In this document: one piece after another, positions 34,175 to 41,903 of the stretch
Layout of the letters: every line of letters begins with the position of its first letter
Numbering within the stretch: position 1 is the stretch's first letter
Origin: Acidobacteriota bacterium
Lineage (GTDB): Bacteria; Acidobacteriota; Vicinamibacteria; Vicinamibacterales; CAVVIG01
Assembly (NCBI GenBank): GCA_003222395.1
Contig: QHWB01000040.1
Span: forward strand, 508,488 to 572,487
DNA: 64,000 nt
Direction: 5' to 3'
Translations under genes and position numbers: made by a program
The notes under the pieces: generated by a model
Told to the model about the DNA's origin: nothing
What the model saw: the letters and a program-made list of their open reading frames with translations, nothing else
Database searches by the model: none

Positions 34175-34555
34175 ATGTCGATCGAGCCGGGCGTCCTGGC
34201 CGCCATCGCGTCGCCGCGCCGGCGGGAGATCCTGCGCCTCGTGTGGGACCGCGAGCTGTCGGCGGGCGACATCGCGCAGGCGATGCCCGACGTCACGTTC
34301 GGCGCGGTTTCGCTGCAGCTGCGCGCGCTGGCCGACGCCGGGCTCGTCGAAACGCGCATCGACCACCGGTACCGCTTCTACCGCGCGAACATGGAAGCGC
34401 TCGCGCCGGTCCGCGAGCTCCTCGAACGAATGTGGAGCGATGCCCTCTGGCGACTGAAGGTCGCGGCGGAGCTCGAACAGACGCGGCGCGGCCCGCGTCC
34501 GCAGTCGTCGCGGCGGCCGTCACCCAAGGCGATGAAACGGAGGCAGAAGAAATGA
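34175..34555 (+). CDS. ArsR-family transcriptional regulator
   Basis: A 126-residue winged-helix protein. IASPRRREILRLVWDRELSAGDIAQAMPDVTFGAVSLQLRALADAGLVETRIDHRYRFYRANMEAL at about 10-75 is the helix-turn-helix and wing. The C-terminal tail is basic (SSRRPSPKAMKRRQKK), unusual for a small ArsR. No Cys-based metal site (the typical ELCVCDL) is present, so it is not a metal sensor of the classic type. It overlaps the AHSA1/SnoaL gene as ATGA and has a palindrome in front of it. Confidence 0.9.
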   Translation: MSIEPGVLAAIASPRRREILRLVWDRELSAGDIAQAMPDVTFGAVSLQLRALADAGLVETRIDHRYRFYRANMEALAPVRELLERMWSDALWRLKVAAELEQTRRGPRPQSSRRPSPKAMKRRQKK

Positions 34556-35316
34556 ACGTCCTGGCACATGCGCTCGATCGCACGATCGTGATCCGCGCGA
34601 CGCGAGACATCGTCTTCAGCTTTTTCACCGACACGGCGCGGTGGGCCGCGTGGTGGGGCGCCGGCTCGGCGATCGACGCCAGGCGCGGCGGGCGCGTCCT
34701 CATCCGGTATCCCGACGGCACCGAGGCCGTGGGCGAAGTCGAAGAAGTGGCGCCGCCCGATCGACTGGTGTTCACGTACGGCTACGTCAGCGGTCAGCTG
34801 ATCCCGCCTGGCGGATCGCGCGTCACCATTCAGCTGGCTCCTCACGAGGAGGGCACGCGTCTCCATCTCAGACATGAGTTCGCCGACGCCGCGACCCGCG
34901 ATCATCACGTGCAGGGATGGCGGTATCAGCTGTCGCTCTTCGCGAATCTCGTCGCCAACGAGGTCAACGCCGGGGCGGCCGCGGCGGTCGATCGCTGGTT
35001 CGCGGCGTGGGCCACGGCTGACGATCGCCAGCGCGACGCCGCGCTCGCTGCGCTCGCTGCGCCGGATGTTCAGTTCCGCGATCGGTTCAGCGCGATCGAC
35101 GGCGTCGCCGAACTGAGCCCGCACATCGCCGCGGCGCTCCGCTTCATGCCGGGTATCCGCCTCGAGCGCAGCGGCGACATCCGCCATTGCCAGGGCACGG
35201 TTCTCGCCGAATGGACGGCGACAGCCGCTGACGGCCAGCCTCGCGGACACGGCACGAACGTGTTCGTGTTCGGATCGGACGGCCGCATCTCGTCAGTGGT
35301 CGGTTTCTGGAGCTGA
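34552..35316 (+). CDS. AHSA1/SRPBCC domain fused to a SnoaL-like domain
   Basis: A 254-residue protein with two parts. Residues 1-138 are an SRPBCC/AHSA1 domain (TIVIRATRDIVFSFFTDTARWAAWWGAGS, DRLVFTYGYVSG, GTRLHLRHEFAD, GWRYQLSLFANLV). Residues about 145-254 are an NTF2/SnoaL-type cone (AVDRWFAAWATADDRQRDAALAALAAPDVQFRDRFSAIDGVAELSPHI, TNVFVFGSDGRISSVVGFWS). ArsR-AHSA1 pairs are common and the regulator probably controls this gene. The tight ATGA overlap and the GGAGGCAGAAG ribosome site support coupling. The ligand is unknown. Confidence 0.85.
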   Translation: MNVLAHALDRTIVIRATRDIVFSFFTDTARWAAWWGAGSAIDARRGGRVLIRYPDGTEAVGEVEEVAPPDRLVFTYGYVSGQLIPPGGSRVTIQLAPHEEGTRLHLRHEFADAATRDHHVQGWRYQLSLFANLVANEVNAGAAAAVDRWFAAWATADDRQRDAALAALAAPDVQFRDRFSAIDGVAELSPHIAAALRFMPGIRLERSGDIRHCQGTVLAEWTATAADGQPRGHGTNVFVFGSDGRISSVVGFWS

Positions 35317-35329
35317 GGAGCCTATGGTG

Positions 35330-35383
35330 ACGTTCTGTTCTGGATACGCGCGAGCGGTTTACGCCGCGAGCGCCACGCGTCAG
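35330..35383. repeat. Dispersed repeat family D, copy 3 (inverted)
   Basis: Reverse complement of the family: ACGTTCTGTTCTGGATACGC at the left end and CGCCACGCGTCAG at the right. It ends eleven bases before the next gene start. Confidence 0.7.
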
Positions 35384-35394
35384 AGAATGGAGGA

Positions 35395-35805
35395 ATGATG
35401 TCGACTCGCCACGTCGTTCGGGCCGTCTCGATCGCTGCGGTCGCCGCCGCGCTGTCGCAGGTCGTCGGCGCGGAGCAGCCGGAAACCGTGATGATCACGC
35501 TGCGGCCGAAGCCGGGCGCCGAGCGCGCGCTCGCGCAGACGATCGCGCGCCATTACGAAACCGCGCAAAAACTGAATCTGCTGCGCGAAGACACGCCGCA
35601 CCTCACGCTGCAGGCCAGCGACGATCAGGACAAGACCTATTTCGTCGACATCTTCACGTGGCGCGACGCGGCGGTTCCCGACAACGCGCCGCGCGAGATT
35701 CAGGCGATTTGGAAAGAGATGAACGGGCTGGTCGAGATGCGCGGCGGCCGGCCGGGGCTGGACATCGTGCCGGTCAAACCAGTCGCGATCACGTCAGGGA
35801 AATGA
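35395..35805 (+). CDS. Exported antibiotic-biosynthesis-monooxygenase-like protein
   Basis: A 136-residue protein with a signal peptide (to about residue 27, VVGAEQP) and a domain that looks like a dimeric alpha/beta barrel of the ABM type: TVMITLRPKPGAERALAQTIARHY, TYFVDIFTWRDAAVPDNAPREIQAIWKEMNGLVEM. No haem or substrate motif is visible. Ribosome site GGAGG lies directly upstream of two consecutive ATG codons. The end overlaps the convergent YfcE-like gene by 17 bases. Confidence 0.65.
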   Translation: MMSTRHVVRAVSIAAVAAALSQVVGAEQPETVMITLRPKPGAERALAQTIARHYETAQKLNLLREDTPHLTLQASDDQDKTYFVDIFTWRDAAVPDNAPREIQAIWKEMNGLVEMRGGRPGLDIVPVKPVAITSGK

Positions 35806-36262
35806 TCCGGACGCTGGGCGTTCCGCCATCGATCGTCAGCAGCGCCACGCTCGGCTGGATGTCGAACCGGCGCGGCCCCGCGGCGCCCGGATTCACCGCG
35901 ATGCGGTCGTTCGTGCGCGCGAGGACGGCGCGATGCGTGTGGCCGAACATGACGACGTCGCCGGCGTAGCGCGCGAGGACGAGCTCGGGCGTCGGCCCTC
36001 CGAGCTCGTGGCCGTGGCTGACGTGAATGGTCACACCTTCAATCGTCACGACGCGCTCCCGCGCCAGCGCGGGATCGTCCGCGTCGTCGACGTTGCCGAA
36101 GACGGCGTCGACCGGCGCAATCGCTTCGAGCGCGCGCAGCACCGCTGCGCCGCCGACGTCGCCCGCGTGAAGAATCCGCGACACTCCGTCGAACACACGG
36201 ACGATCTGCGGCCGCACCAGTCCGTGCGTATCGGAGATGAGGCCGACGACCTGTCTAGGCAT
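35789..36262 (-). CDS. YfcE/MJ0936-type metallophosphoesterase
   Basis: A 157-residue enzyme with all the metal motifs: VVGLISDTHG at about 6-15, LHAGDVGG, VFGNVDDAD, HVSHGHELG and VMFGHTHRA. It hydrolyses phosphodiesters, in known cases unnatural ones, so the true substrate is open. Its start overlaps the MFS gene stop by eight bases. It is the third gene of the AKR-MFS-phosphoesterase operon. Confidence 0.9.
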   Translation of the reverse strand: MPRQVVGLISDTHGLVRPQIVRVFDGVSRILHAGDVGGAAVLRALEAIAPVDAVFGNVDDADDPALARERVVTIEGVTIHVSHGHELGGPTPELVLARYAGDVVMFGHTHRAVLARTNDRIAVNPGAAGPRRFDIQPSVALLTIDGGTPSVRIISLT

Positions 36263-37553
36263 CGCCGGTCGCGGCGGCCCGCTCCGGCAGCTCGGCCTGG
36301 ACGGCGTCGGCGTCTTCCTTCTGATAGTGGCGCAGCCGCGGCGTCGACGCCGCGACCCATCCGGTTGCGATCAGGCATCCGATGCCGCCGCTGACGACGG
36401 AGACGGTCGCGCCGAACCAGTTCGCGACGACGCCGGCTTCGAGCTCGCCGAGCTGGGGGCCGCCCATGAAGAACACCATGTTGACGCCGGTCATGCGGCC
36501 GCGCAGCCGATCGGGCGTCTCGAGCTGACGGATCACGTTGCGGATGATCATGCTCACGGTATCGGTGGCGCCGGTCATCGCCAGACAGAAAAACGTCAGC
36601 CAGAACGATCGCGAGAGTCCGAACACGGCGGTCGCGATGCCATAGCCGGCGACCGACCAGAGCAGCGTGGGACCGCGCTTCCGGATGCGCTCGGTCATCG
36701 GCACCATGATCGCGCTCATGACGACCGCGCCGGCAGCCGGCGCCGCGTAGAGCCAGCCGTACCCTTCGGCGCCGACCTTCAGGATGTCCTGCGCGAAGAT
36801 CGGCAGCAGCGCCATCGCCGACGAGAAGAACGTCGCGAAGAAATCGAGCAGCATCGTCGATCGGATCAGCGGTGAGCGGAAGACGAACCGCAGTCCCTCG
36901 AGTGCGGCGTGCCACGACACGTCGTCGCGTGCGCCCGGTGCGGACGGCTGGCGCTCCGGAATGTCACGCATCAGCAGCAGCGCGACGATGACGAACGCGA
37001 ACGAAATCGCGTTGGCGACGTACGCCCAGCCGACATGCGTCGCCGCAATCAGCAGGCCGCCGAGCGACGGGCCGACGACCGATGCCGTTTGAAACATGAT
37101 CGTGTTCAGGCTGATCGCGTTCGGCAGGTGCTCGCGCGGCACGAGCGTCGGGACGAGCGCGTTGCGCGCCGGCAGGTCGAACGCGCCGACGGCCGACCCG
37201 AGCGCCGCGAGCACGTAGATCAGCCAGAGGCCGGTGACGCCAGAGAACGCAATCGACGCCAGCGCGAGCGCGACGAGCGTGGCGGCCGTCTGTGTGAACA
37301 GCATCAGCCTGCGGCGATCCCAGGCGTCGGCCACGACGCCGCTGATCATCGAGAACACGACGACCGGCACCACGCGCACGAGGCCGACCATGCCGAGCGC
37401 GAGGCCTTTGCGCTCCGGCGTGACGAGCAGCGACACGTGCCACAGCAGCGCCGCGTTCTGCATCATCGAGCCGGTGAACGACACGAGCAGTCCGATCCAG
37501 ATCAGCCGGAAGTTGCGGTGGCGCAGCGCGACGAAGGACTGGCGGGAGATCAA
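36255..37553 (-). CDS. MFS transporter (MFS_3/enterobactin-exporter-like)
   Basis: A 432-residue protein with about twelve hydrophobic helices. It starts with SFVALRHRNFRLIWIGLLVSFTGSMMQNAALLW and has the loop motif GVVADAWDRRRLM (GxxADRxxRR form) between helices 2 and 3, typical of MFS_3 and EntS-like exporters. RLRGRMTGVNMVFFMGGPQLGELEAGVVANWFG is the family block near helix 10. The start is TTG 37553, which overlaps the AKR stop as TTGA. Substrate is unknown. Confidence 0.85.
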   Translation of the reverse strand: MISRQSFVALRHRNFRLIWIGLLVSFTGSMMQNAALLWHVSLLVTPERKGLALGMVGLVRVVPVVVFSMISGVVADAWDRRRLMLFTQTAATLVALALASIAFSGVTGLWLIYVLAALGSAVGAFDLPARNALVPTLVPREHLPNAISLNTIMFQTASVVGPSLGGLLIAATHVGWAYVANAISFAFVIVALLLMRDIPERQPSAPGARDDVSWHAALEGLRFVFRSPLIRSTMLLDFFATFFSSAMALLPIFAQDILKVGAEGYGWLYAAPAAGAVVMSAIMVPMTERIRKRGPTLLWSVAGYGIATAVFGLSRSFWLTFFCLAMTGATDTVSMIIRNVIRQLETPDRLRGRMTGVNMVFFMGGPQLGELEAGVVANWFGATVSVVSGGIGCLIATGWVAASTPRLRHYQKEDADAVQAELPERAAATGDA

Positions 37554-38527
37554 TGGCCGAGAATCCGATGCGGCCGGTAACAGTCCTCGAGAAACCGCAT
37601 CTCCTCCTCGTCGAGGCGGATGCCGAGCGCGCCAACCGCTTCCTCGAGATGGTGGGGCTTGGACGCGCCGACGATCGGCGCCGTGACGCCCGGCTTGGAC
37701 AGCAGCCACGCGAGCGCGATCTGGGCCGGCTGCACGCCGCGCCGCCCGGCAATCTGCACCGCGCGATCGGCGACGGCGAAATCGGAGTCGTCGTAGTACA
37801 TCTCGTGCGCGAACTCGTCGGTCTTCGCGCGAACCGTCTCGCCGCGATCCGCCCGGCGGCGATTGCCGGCGAGAAACCCGCGCGCCAGCGGACTCCACGG
37901 AATGACGCCGATCCCCTGGTCGTGGCAGAACGGCAGCATCTCGCGCTCTTCCTCGCGGTAGATCAGGTTGTAATGATTCTGCATCGTCACGAACCGCGTC
38001 CAGCCGTGGCGGTCGGCGGCGTGCAGCATCTTCGCGAACTGCCACGCGTACATGCTCGACGCGCCGACGTAGCGCGCCTTGCCGGCCTTGACGATATCGT
38101 GCAGCGCTTCGACCGTTTCTTCGATCGGCGTCGCCGTGTCGAAGCGGTGAATCTGATAGAGGTCGACGTAGTCGGTGCCGAGCCGCTGCAGCGAATCGTC
38201 GATGGCGTGCATCAGATGCTTGCGCGACAGCCCTTTCGCGTTCGGATCGTCGCTGAGCGGATAGAACGCCTTGGTCGCGATGACCACCTGGTGGCGCCGG
38301 CGCAGTTCCTTGAGGGCGCGCCCGAGCACGCGCTCGCTCTCGCCCTCGGAGTACATGTCGGCCGTGTCGAAGAACGTGATGCCGTGGTCGAGCGCGCGCG
38401 CGATGAACGGACGGCTGTCGGCCTCATCGAGCACCCACGCGCGCCATTTCGAGGTGCCGTACGTCATGGCACCAAGGCACAGACGCGAGACTTTCAGGCC
38501 GGTGTAACCGAGGCGAACGTAGTCCAT
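37550..38527 (-). CDS. Aldo/keto reductase
   Basis: A 325-residue NADPH-dependent enzyme. YVRLGYTGLKVSRLCLGAMTYG is the standard N terminus, followed by FFDTADMYSEGESERVLGRAL with the catalytic Asp and Tyr, VIATKA with Lys, and YQIHRFD with His. The C-terminal ALAWLLSKPGVTAPIVGASKPHHLEEAVGAL is the cofactor-binding segment. It resembles the YajO/Tas group. It opens the operon with the MFS and phosphoesterase genes. The FKBP gene follows after 33 bases on the same strand. Confidence 0.9.
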   Translation of the reverse strand: MDYVRLGYTGLKVSRLCLGAMTYGTSKWRAWVLDEADSRPFIARALDHGITFFDTADMYSEGESERVLGRALKELRRRHQVVIATKAFYPLSDDPNAKGLSRKHLMHAIDDSLQRLGTDYVDLYQIHRFDTATPIEETVEALHDIVKAGKARYVGASSMYAWQFAKMLHAADRHGWTRFVTMQNHYNLIYREEEREMLPFCHDQGIGVIPWSPLARGFLAGNRRRADRGETVRAKTDEFAHEMYYDDSDFAVADRAVQIAGRRGVQPAQIALAWLLSKPGVTAPIVGASKPHHLEEAVGALGIRLDEEEMRFLEDCYRPHRILGH

Positions 38528-38560
38528 GACATACGAGAACGCAGCGATCGCAAAAAGCGC

Positions 38561-38917
38561 TTACTTCACCCCTACGAGCTCGACGTCGAACACGAGCGTC
38601 GCATTCGGAGGAATGACGCCGCCGGCGCCGCGCGCGCCGTATCCGAGATCGGACGGGATGATCAAGGTCCGCGTGCCGCCGACCTTCATGCCGGCGACAC
38701 CCTGATCCCATCCGCGAATCACCTGGCCCGCGCCAAGCTTGAAGGAGAACGGCTCGCCGTGATCGCGCGAGCTGTCGAACTTCTTGCCGTGCTTGTCCAT
38801 GGCCTTGGGATCGTACAGCCAGCCGGTGTAGTGGACCGTCACCTCTTTCCCCGTGGCAGCGGCGACGCCCGTGCCGACTTTTGCATCGCTGACCTGCAAG
38901 CTCGTGATGTTATCCAT
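38561..38917 (-). CDS. FKBP-type peptidyl-prolyl isomerase
   Basis: A 118-residue single-domain FKBP: VTVHYTGWLYDPKAMDKHGKKFDSSRDHGEPFSFKLGAGQVIRGWDQGVAGMKVGGTRTLIIPSDLGYGARGAGGVIPPNATLVFDVELVGVK contains the active-site Tyr, Phe-Asp, Trp and Tyr positions of the family. The chosen start is ATG 38917. Upstream frame codons to 38965 are translated repeat and unlikely to be real. The octamer array begins directly upstream, and TACAAT about 9 bases before the ATG (minus strand) could act as a promoter box, giving an almost leaderless mRNA. Confidence 0.9.
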   Translation of the reverse strand: MDNITSLQVSDAKVGTGVAAATGKEVTVHYTGWLYDPKAMDKHGKKFDSSRDHGEPFSFKLGAGQVIRGWDQGVAGMKVGGTRTLIIPSDLGYGARGAGGVIPPNATLVFDVELVGVK

Positions 38918-38922
38918 AAACA

Positions 38923-38968
38923 GATAATTGTAATTGGGTAATTGGGTAATTGGGTAATTGTTCATTGG
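38923..38968. repeat. Octamer array, left arm
   Basis: Three perfect TAATTGGG units (38931-38954) with a partial fourth and degenerate flanks (GATAATTG, TTCATTGG). Base composition is far below the surrounding GC level. Confidence 0.9.
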
Positions 38969-39033
38969 CGGCGCGCGCGATCGATCACGAGCGCGGCCAA
39001 GTTGGCAGACATCGTGCGTTGGGCGGCGCGGGC

Positions 39034-39423
39034 ATGAGCGAAGAAGCCGAAGCCCTGAAAGCGCGCACGATGTCGTTTGCCCTCGATGTCTGCAGGCTGA
39101 TTCGCGAATTGCCGCGAGAAGAACCTGGACCTACGGCGAAACGGCAGTTGGCAAAGGCGGCAACCTCAGTTGCAATGAACTATCGCGCAAGCTGCCGAGC
39201 ACGATCCCACACCGAATTCACGGCCAAGATGGGGCTCGTGGCCGAAGAGGCAGATGAAAGCCAGGGTTGGCTGGAGTTTATCGACGCAGCGAGTCTGATC
39301 GTCAGCGCCGCCGAACTTGCCCGCCTTCTCCAGGAATCGACGGAACTGTGCGCGATCGTGTCGACTTCATTCGCAACAGCCCGACGTAAAGAACATGAGC
39401 GTAAACGCAAACGTAAGCCCTGA
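39034..39423 (+). CDS. Four-helix-bundle protein (S23 / 23S rRNA intervening-sequence family)
   Basis: A 129-residue helical protein. Helix 1 is LKARTMSFALDVCRLIRELP; then GPTAKRQLAKAATSVAMNYRASCRARSHTEFTAKMGLVAEEADESQGWLEFI, which matches the form SVxxNYRAACRARSxxEFxxKxGxVxEEADE of the family (TIGR02436, also related to the accessory protein Avd of diversity-generating retroelements). The tail is basic (RRKEHERKRKRKP). ATG 39034 gives the family length. The gene stands alone, with no reverse transcriptase nearby. The stem near 39431-39447 and the AGACGTCTTTT after it could end transcription. Its function is not known; RNA or DNA binding is suggested by family members. Confidence 0.85.
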   Translation: MSEEAEALKARTMSFALDVCRLIRELPREEPGPTAKRQLAKAATSVAMNYRASCRARSHTEFTAKMGLVAEEADESQGWLEFIDAASLIVSAAELARLLQESTELCAIVSTSFATARRKEHERKRKRKP

Positions 39424-39468
39424 CGGCGCTTGCACCCGCGTAACGGGTTGCACCCACAGACGTCTTTT

Positions 39469-39521
39469 CAATCATCCAATTATCCAATTACCCGATTACC
39501 CGATTACCCGATTACCCGATG
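39469..39521. repeat. Octamer array, right arm
   Basis: CCAATTAT, CCAATTAC and then three CCGATTAC units (from 39476), the inverted complement of the left arm type. The TAA stop of the quinone oxidoreductase gene (39512-39514 on the minus strand) is part of a unit. Confidence 0.9.
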
Positions 39522-40492
39522 GTCAGAACAATTTTGCCGATGTGGTCGCCAGATTCCATGAGGCGATGGGCAGAAGCCGCGTCCCGCAGCGGAAACGTCT
39601 TGAACACGACGGGCTTCACCGCGCCCGATTCGACGAGCGGCCACACGTGTTCGCGTACCGCGCGCGCGATCGCGCCTTTCTCGGCGACCGGACGCGCGCG
39701 GAGCGTCGATCCGGTCACGGTCAGGCGCCGGTGCATGATCGTCTGGATGTTCAGCTCCGCCTTCACGCCATGCAGCGTGGCGATTTCGACGAGCCGCCCT
39801 TCCACGGCAAGCACGTCGAGGTTGCGCGGAAAATATTCGGCGCCGACCATGTCGAGCACGACATCGACGCCGCGTCCACCCGTCAGCTTGTTGACCACGT
39901 CGACGAAATCGGCTTCGCGGTAGTTGATGCACCGCTCGGCGCCGAGGCGTTCGCACGCCGCGCACTTCTCGGCCGTGCGGGCCGTGGCGAAGACGCGCGC
40001 GCCGCGCGCCCGCGCGATCTGAATCGCCGTCGTCCCGATGCCGCTCGATCCGCCGTGGACGAGGATCGACTCTCCGGCCTGCAGACGCCCGCGCTCGAAG
40101 ACGTTCGTCCAGACGGTGAAGAAGGTTTCGGGAATGGCGGCGGCGGCGGCGACATCGAGTCCGCGCGGCACCGGCAGACACTGCGGCGCCGGCGCGGTGC
40201 AGTACTCGGCATACCCGCCGCCGGCGACGAGCGCGCACACCGGATCGCCCACGCGCCAGTCGCGGACGTCGGCGCCGAGCGCTTCGATTGTCCCAGCGAT
40301 TTCGAGCCCGGGGATGTCGGAGGCCCCGGGCGGCGGCGGATAGCGGCCGCGCCGCTGAAAGACGTCCGGCCTGTTCACGCCCGCCGCGCCGACCTTTATC
40401 AGTACCTCTCCCGATCCCGGCGACGGACGCGGCCGCTCCGCCGGGACGAGGACATCGGGCTCACCAGGCTCACGAATTTCGATCGCGATCAT
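39512..40492 (-). CDS. NAD(P)H quinone oxidoreductase (zeta-crystallin-like)
   Basis: A 326-residue medium-chain reductase without zinc ligands. GEVLIKVGAAGVNRPDVFQRRG at about 27-48 is the quinone oxidoreductase signature, and VHGGSSGIGTTAIQIARARGARVFATA carries the NADPH-binding motif. Pig3/QOR-like. The last codon and TAA stop (ATCGGGTAA) are bases of the octamer array, so the C-terminal Gly could be original or provided by the repeat. It lies ten bases after the kinase gene stop. Confidence 0.9.
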   Translation of the reverse strand: MIAIEIREPGEPDVLVPAERPRPSPGSGEVLIKVGAAGVNRPDVFQRRGRYPPPPGASDIPGLEIAGTIEALGADVRDWRVGDPVCALVAGGGYAEYCTAPAPQCLPVPRGLDVAAAAAIPETFFTVWTNVFERGRLQAGESILVHGGSSGIGTTAIQIARARGARVFATARTAEKCAACERLGAERCINYREADFVDVVNKLTGGRGVDVVLDMVGAEYFPRNLDVLAVEGRLVEIATLHGVKAELNIQTIMHRRLTVTGSTLRARPVAEKGAIARAVREHVWPLVESGAVKPVVFKTFPLRDAASAHRLMESGDHIGKIVLTIG

Positions 40493-40502
40493 GTCGGCAG
40501 CT

Positions 40503-41903
40503 CTATCGCTCGTCGCCGAACGCCGCCGTCGTCGTCGCCGGCTCGAGCACCAGCGCCGCCAGCACGATTCCGAGCGCGAGGCTCAGCGCGCCGACCGCGG
40601 GCAGCGCGCGTCGGCTCGCGATCAGGACGCCGTCGGCGAACAGCATGGCGCACATCAGCAGATCGAGGAGCAGCGTCGCACGGCCGGTGCGCCGCCGTTC
40701 CCAGGCCAGCCAGCTGCGGTTCATGCGCTCGGTGAACACGAGATGGCCGCGCAGCACGCCGCCGATCGTCGCCCCGGTGCCGAGCGCGAGGAACAGCGCG
40801 ACGGTGACCGGCGTCTCGAACCATTCCTTGATCTGCCACGCAAGGGTCGCCGCCGCGATGTAGAGCGCCCCGATGACGAGCTGATGAATCCGCCACCACG
40901 ACGCGTGCGGACTGACCGCGGCGTCCGCCGCTCGATCGAGCGCACCGGCGATCTCGCCGCCGCTGGCGAACCGCTCGGCCGGCACTTCGCGAAGGCACCG
41001 CGCGAAGACCTCGGAGAGGCCCGCGGGCACCGACAGCGGCGCGGACGCGCGCACGGGATGCGTGCCACACGCGTACTCGTACATGACCACGCCGTACGCG
41101 AACACGTCGGCGCGCGCGTCGACATGACCGTGGTGACGCTGCTCGGGGGCCATGTAGGCCAGCGTGCCGACCATCACGCCGGTGCGGGTGACGCGCACGT
41201 TCTCCTGTACCGAATCGATGCGGGCGAGGCCGAAGTCGAGAATCTTCAGGCGTCCGTCGGCGGTGCGCATGATGTTCTCGGGCTTGAGATCGCGATGGAC
41301 GATGCCGCGGGCGTGCGCGCTGGCCAGCGCCGCCGCGAGATCGCGCGCCGTCCGCGTCAGCATTTCGCCGGACGGCCGACCCGACTCGATCTCGTCGCGC
41401 AGCGTGCGACCGTCGACGAACTCGGTCGCGATGTAGAGCTCGCCGTCGATCTCCTCGAGCGCGTACACCGTACAGATGCCGGGATGGGTCAACGACGCGG
41501 CCGCTCGCGCTTCCCTCCGCAGCCGCTCGCGCTGCGAGGCGTCGCGTACCAGAGGCGGCGCGAGCGCCTTCAGCGCCACGGTGCGGCCGAGACGATCGTC
41601 TTTCGCGAGATAGACGCGTCCCATGCCGCCGCGCCCCAGCTCGCGCACGATCGTGTAGGCGCCGACGACGGCCCCCGGGGCGAGCGGCTCGTCATCGTCT
41701 CCGAGCAGCTCGGGCATCCGCTCGACGATCGGCTCCTGCAGAAACGCGCCGGCGCGCGAATGATGCTCGAGCAGCGACAACACTTCCTGCCTCACGATCG
41801 GATCGTCTGTCGCGCCCGACACCCACGCCGCGGCCTGGGAGGGATCGCGGTCGAGCGCCTGCTCGAACAGATCGCGGACGCGGCGCTGCTGCTCGGCCGT
41901 CAT
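40503..41903 (-). CDS. Membrane Ser/Thr protein kinase
   Basis: A 466-residue PknB-type kinase. An N-terminal about 70-residue helical segment is typical of the ECF-linked acidobacterial kinases (EQQRRVRDLFEQALDRDPSQAAAWV). The kinase domain runs about 75-320: ELGRGGMGRVYLAKD is the P-loop, VALKAL has the Lys, HRDLKPENIM at about 200-209 is catalytic, DFGLA binds metal and APEQ follows. The C-terminal part holds about four hydrophobic helices and no periplasmic sensor of note. The ATG overlaps the sigma factor gene as ATGA, a common kinase-sigma pair. The activation loop contains several Thr. Confidence 0.9.
   Translation of the reverse strand: MTAEQQRRVRDLFEQALDRDPSQAAAWVSGATDDPIVRQEVLSLLEHHSRAGAFLQEPIVERMPELLGDDDEPLAPGAVVGAYTIVRELGRGGMGRVYLAKDDRLGRTVALKALAPPLVRDASQRERLRREARAAASLTHPGICTVYALEEIDGELYIATEFVDGRTLRDEIESGRPSGEMLTRTARDLAAALASAHARGIVHRDLKPENIMRTADGRLKILDFGLARIDSVQENVRVTRTGVMVGTLAYMAPEQRHHGHVDARADVFAYGVVMYEYACGTHPVRASAPLSVPAGLSEVFARCLREVPAERFASGGEIAGALDRAADAAVSPHASWWRIHQLVIGALYIAAATLAWQIKEWFETPVTVALFLALGTGATIGGVLRGHLVFTERMNRSWLAWERRRTGRATLLLDLLMCAMLFADGVLIASRRALPAVGALSLALGIVLAALVLEPATTTAAFGDER

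Larger units (their letters stand above)
38923..39521. mobile_element. Candidate element: four-helix-bundle gene bounded by inverted octamer arrays
   Basis: A unit of about 600 bases in which the left array (TAATTGGG units) and the right array (CCCGATTA/CCAATTAT units) face each other in inverted orientation, with a single protein gene between. It lies exactly between the FKBP start and the quinone oxidoreductase stop, and the outer bases of the right array contain that stop codon. There is no transposase. A gene-less version of the same arrangement exists at 22045-22175. The mobile character is inference. Confidence 0.55.

Noticed and set aside
38918-38965. Longer FKBP N terminus reading through the octamers
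   Set aside because: The added residues (NNYPITQLPNYNYLF) are the translation of the repeat and do not occur in the family; ATG 38917 fits.
39034-39423. Diversity-generating retroelement accessory (Avd)
   Set aside because: The protein belongs to the wider four-helix family, but no reverse transcriptase, template repeat or variable repeat is found anywhere in the window.
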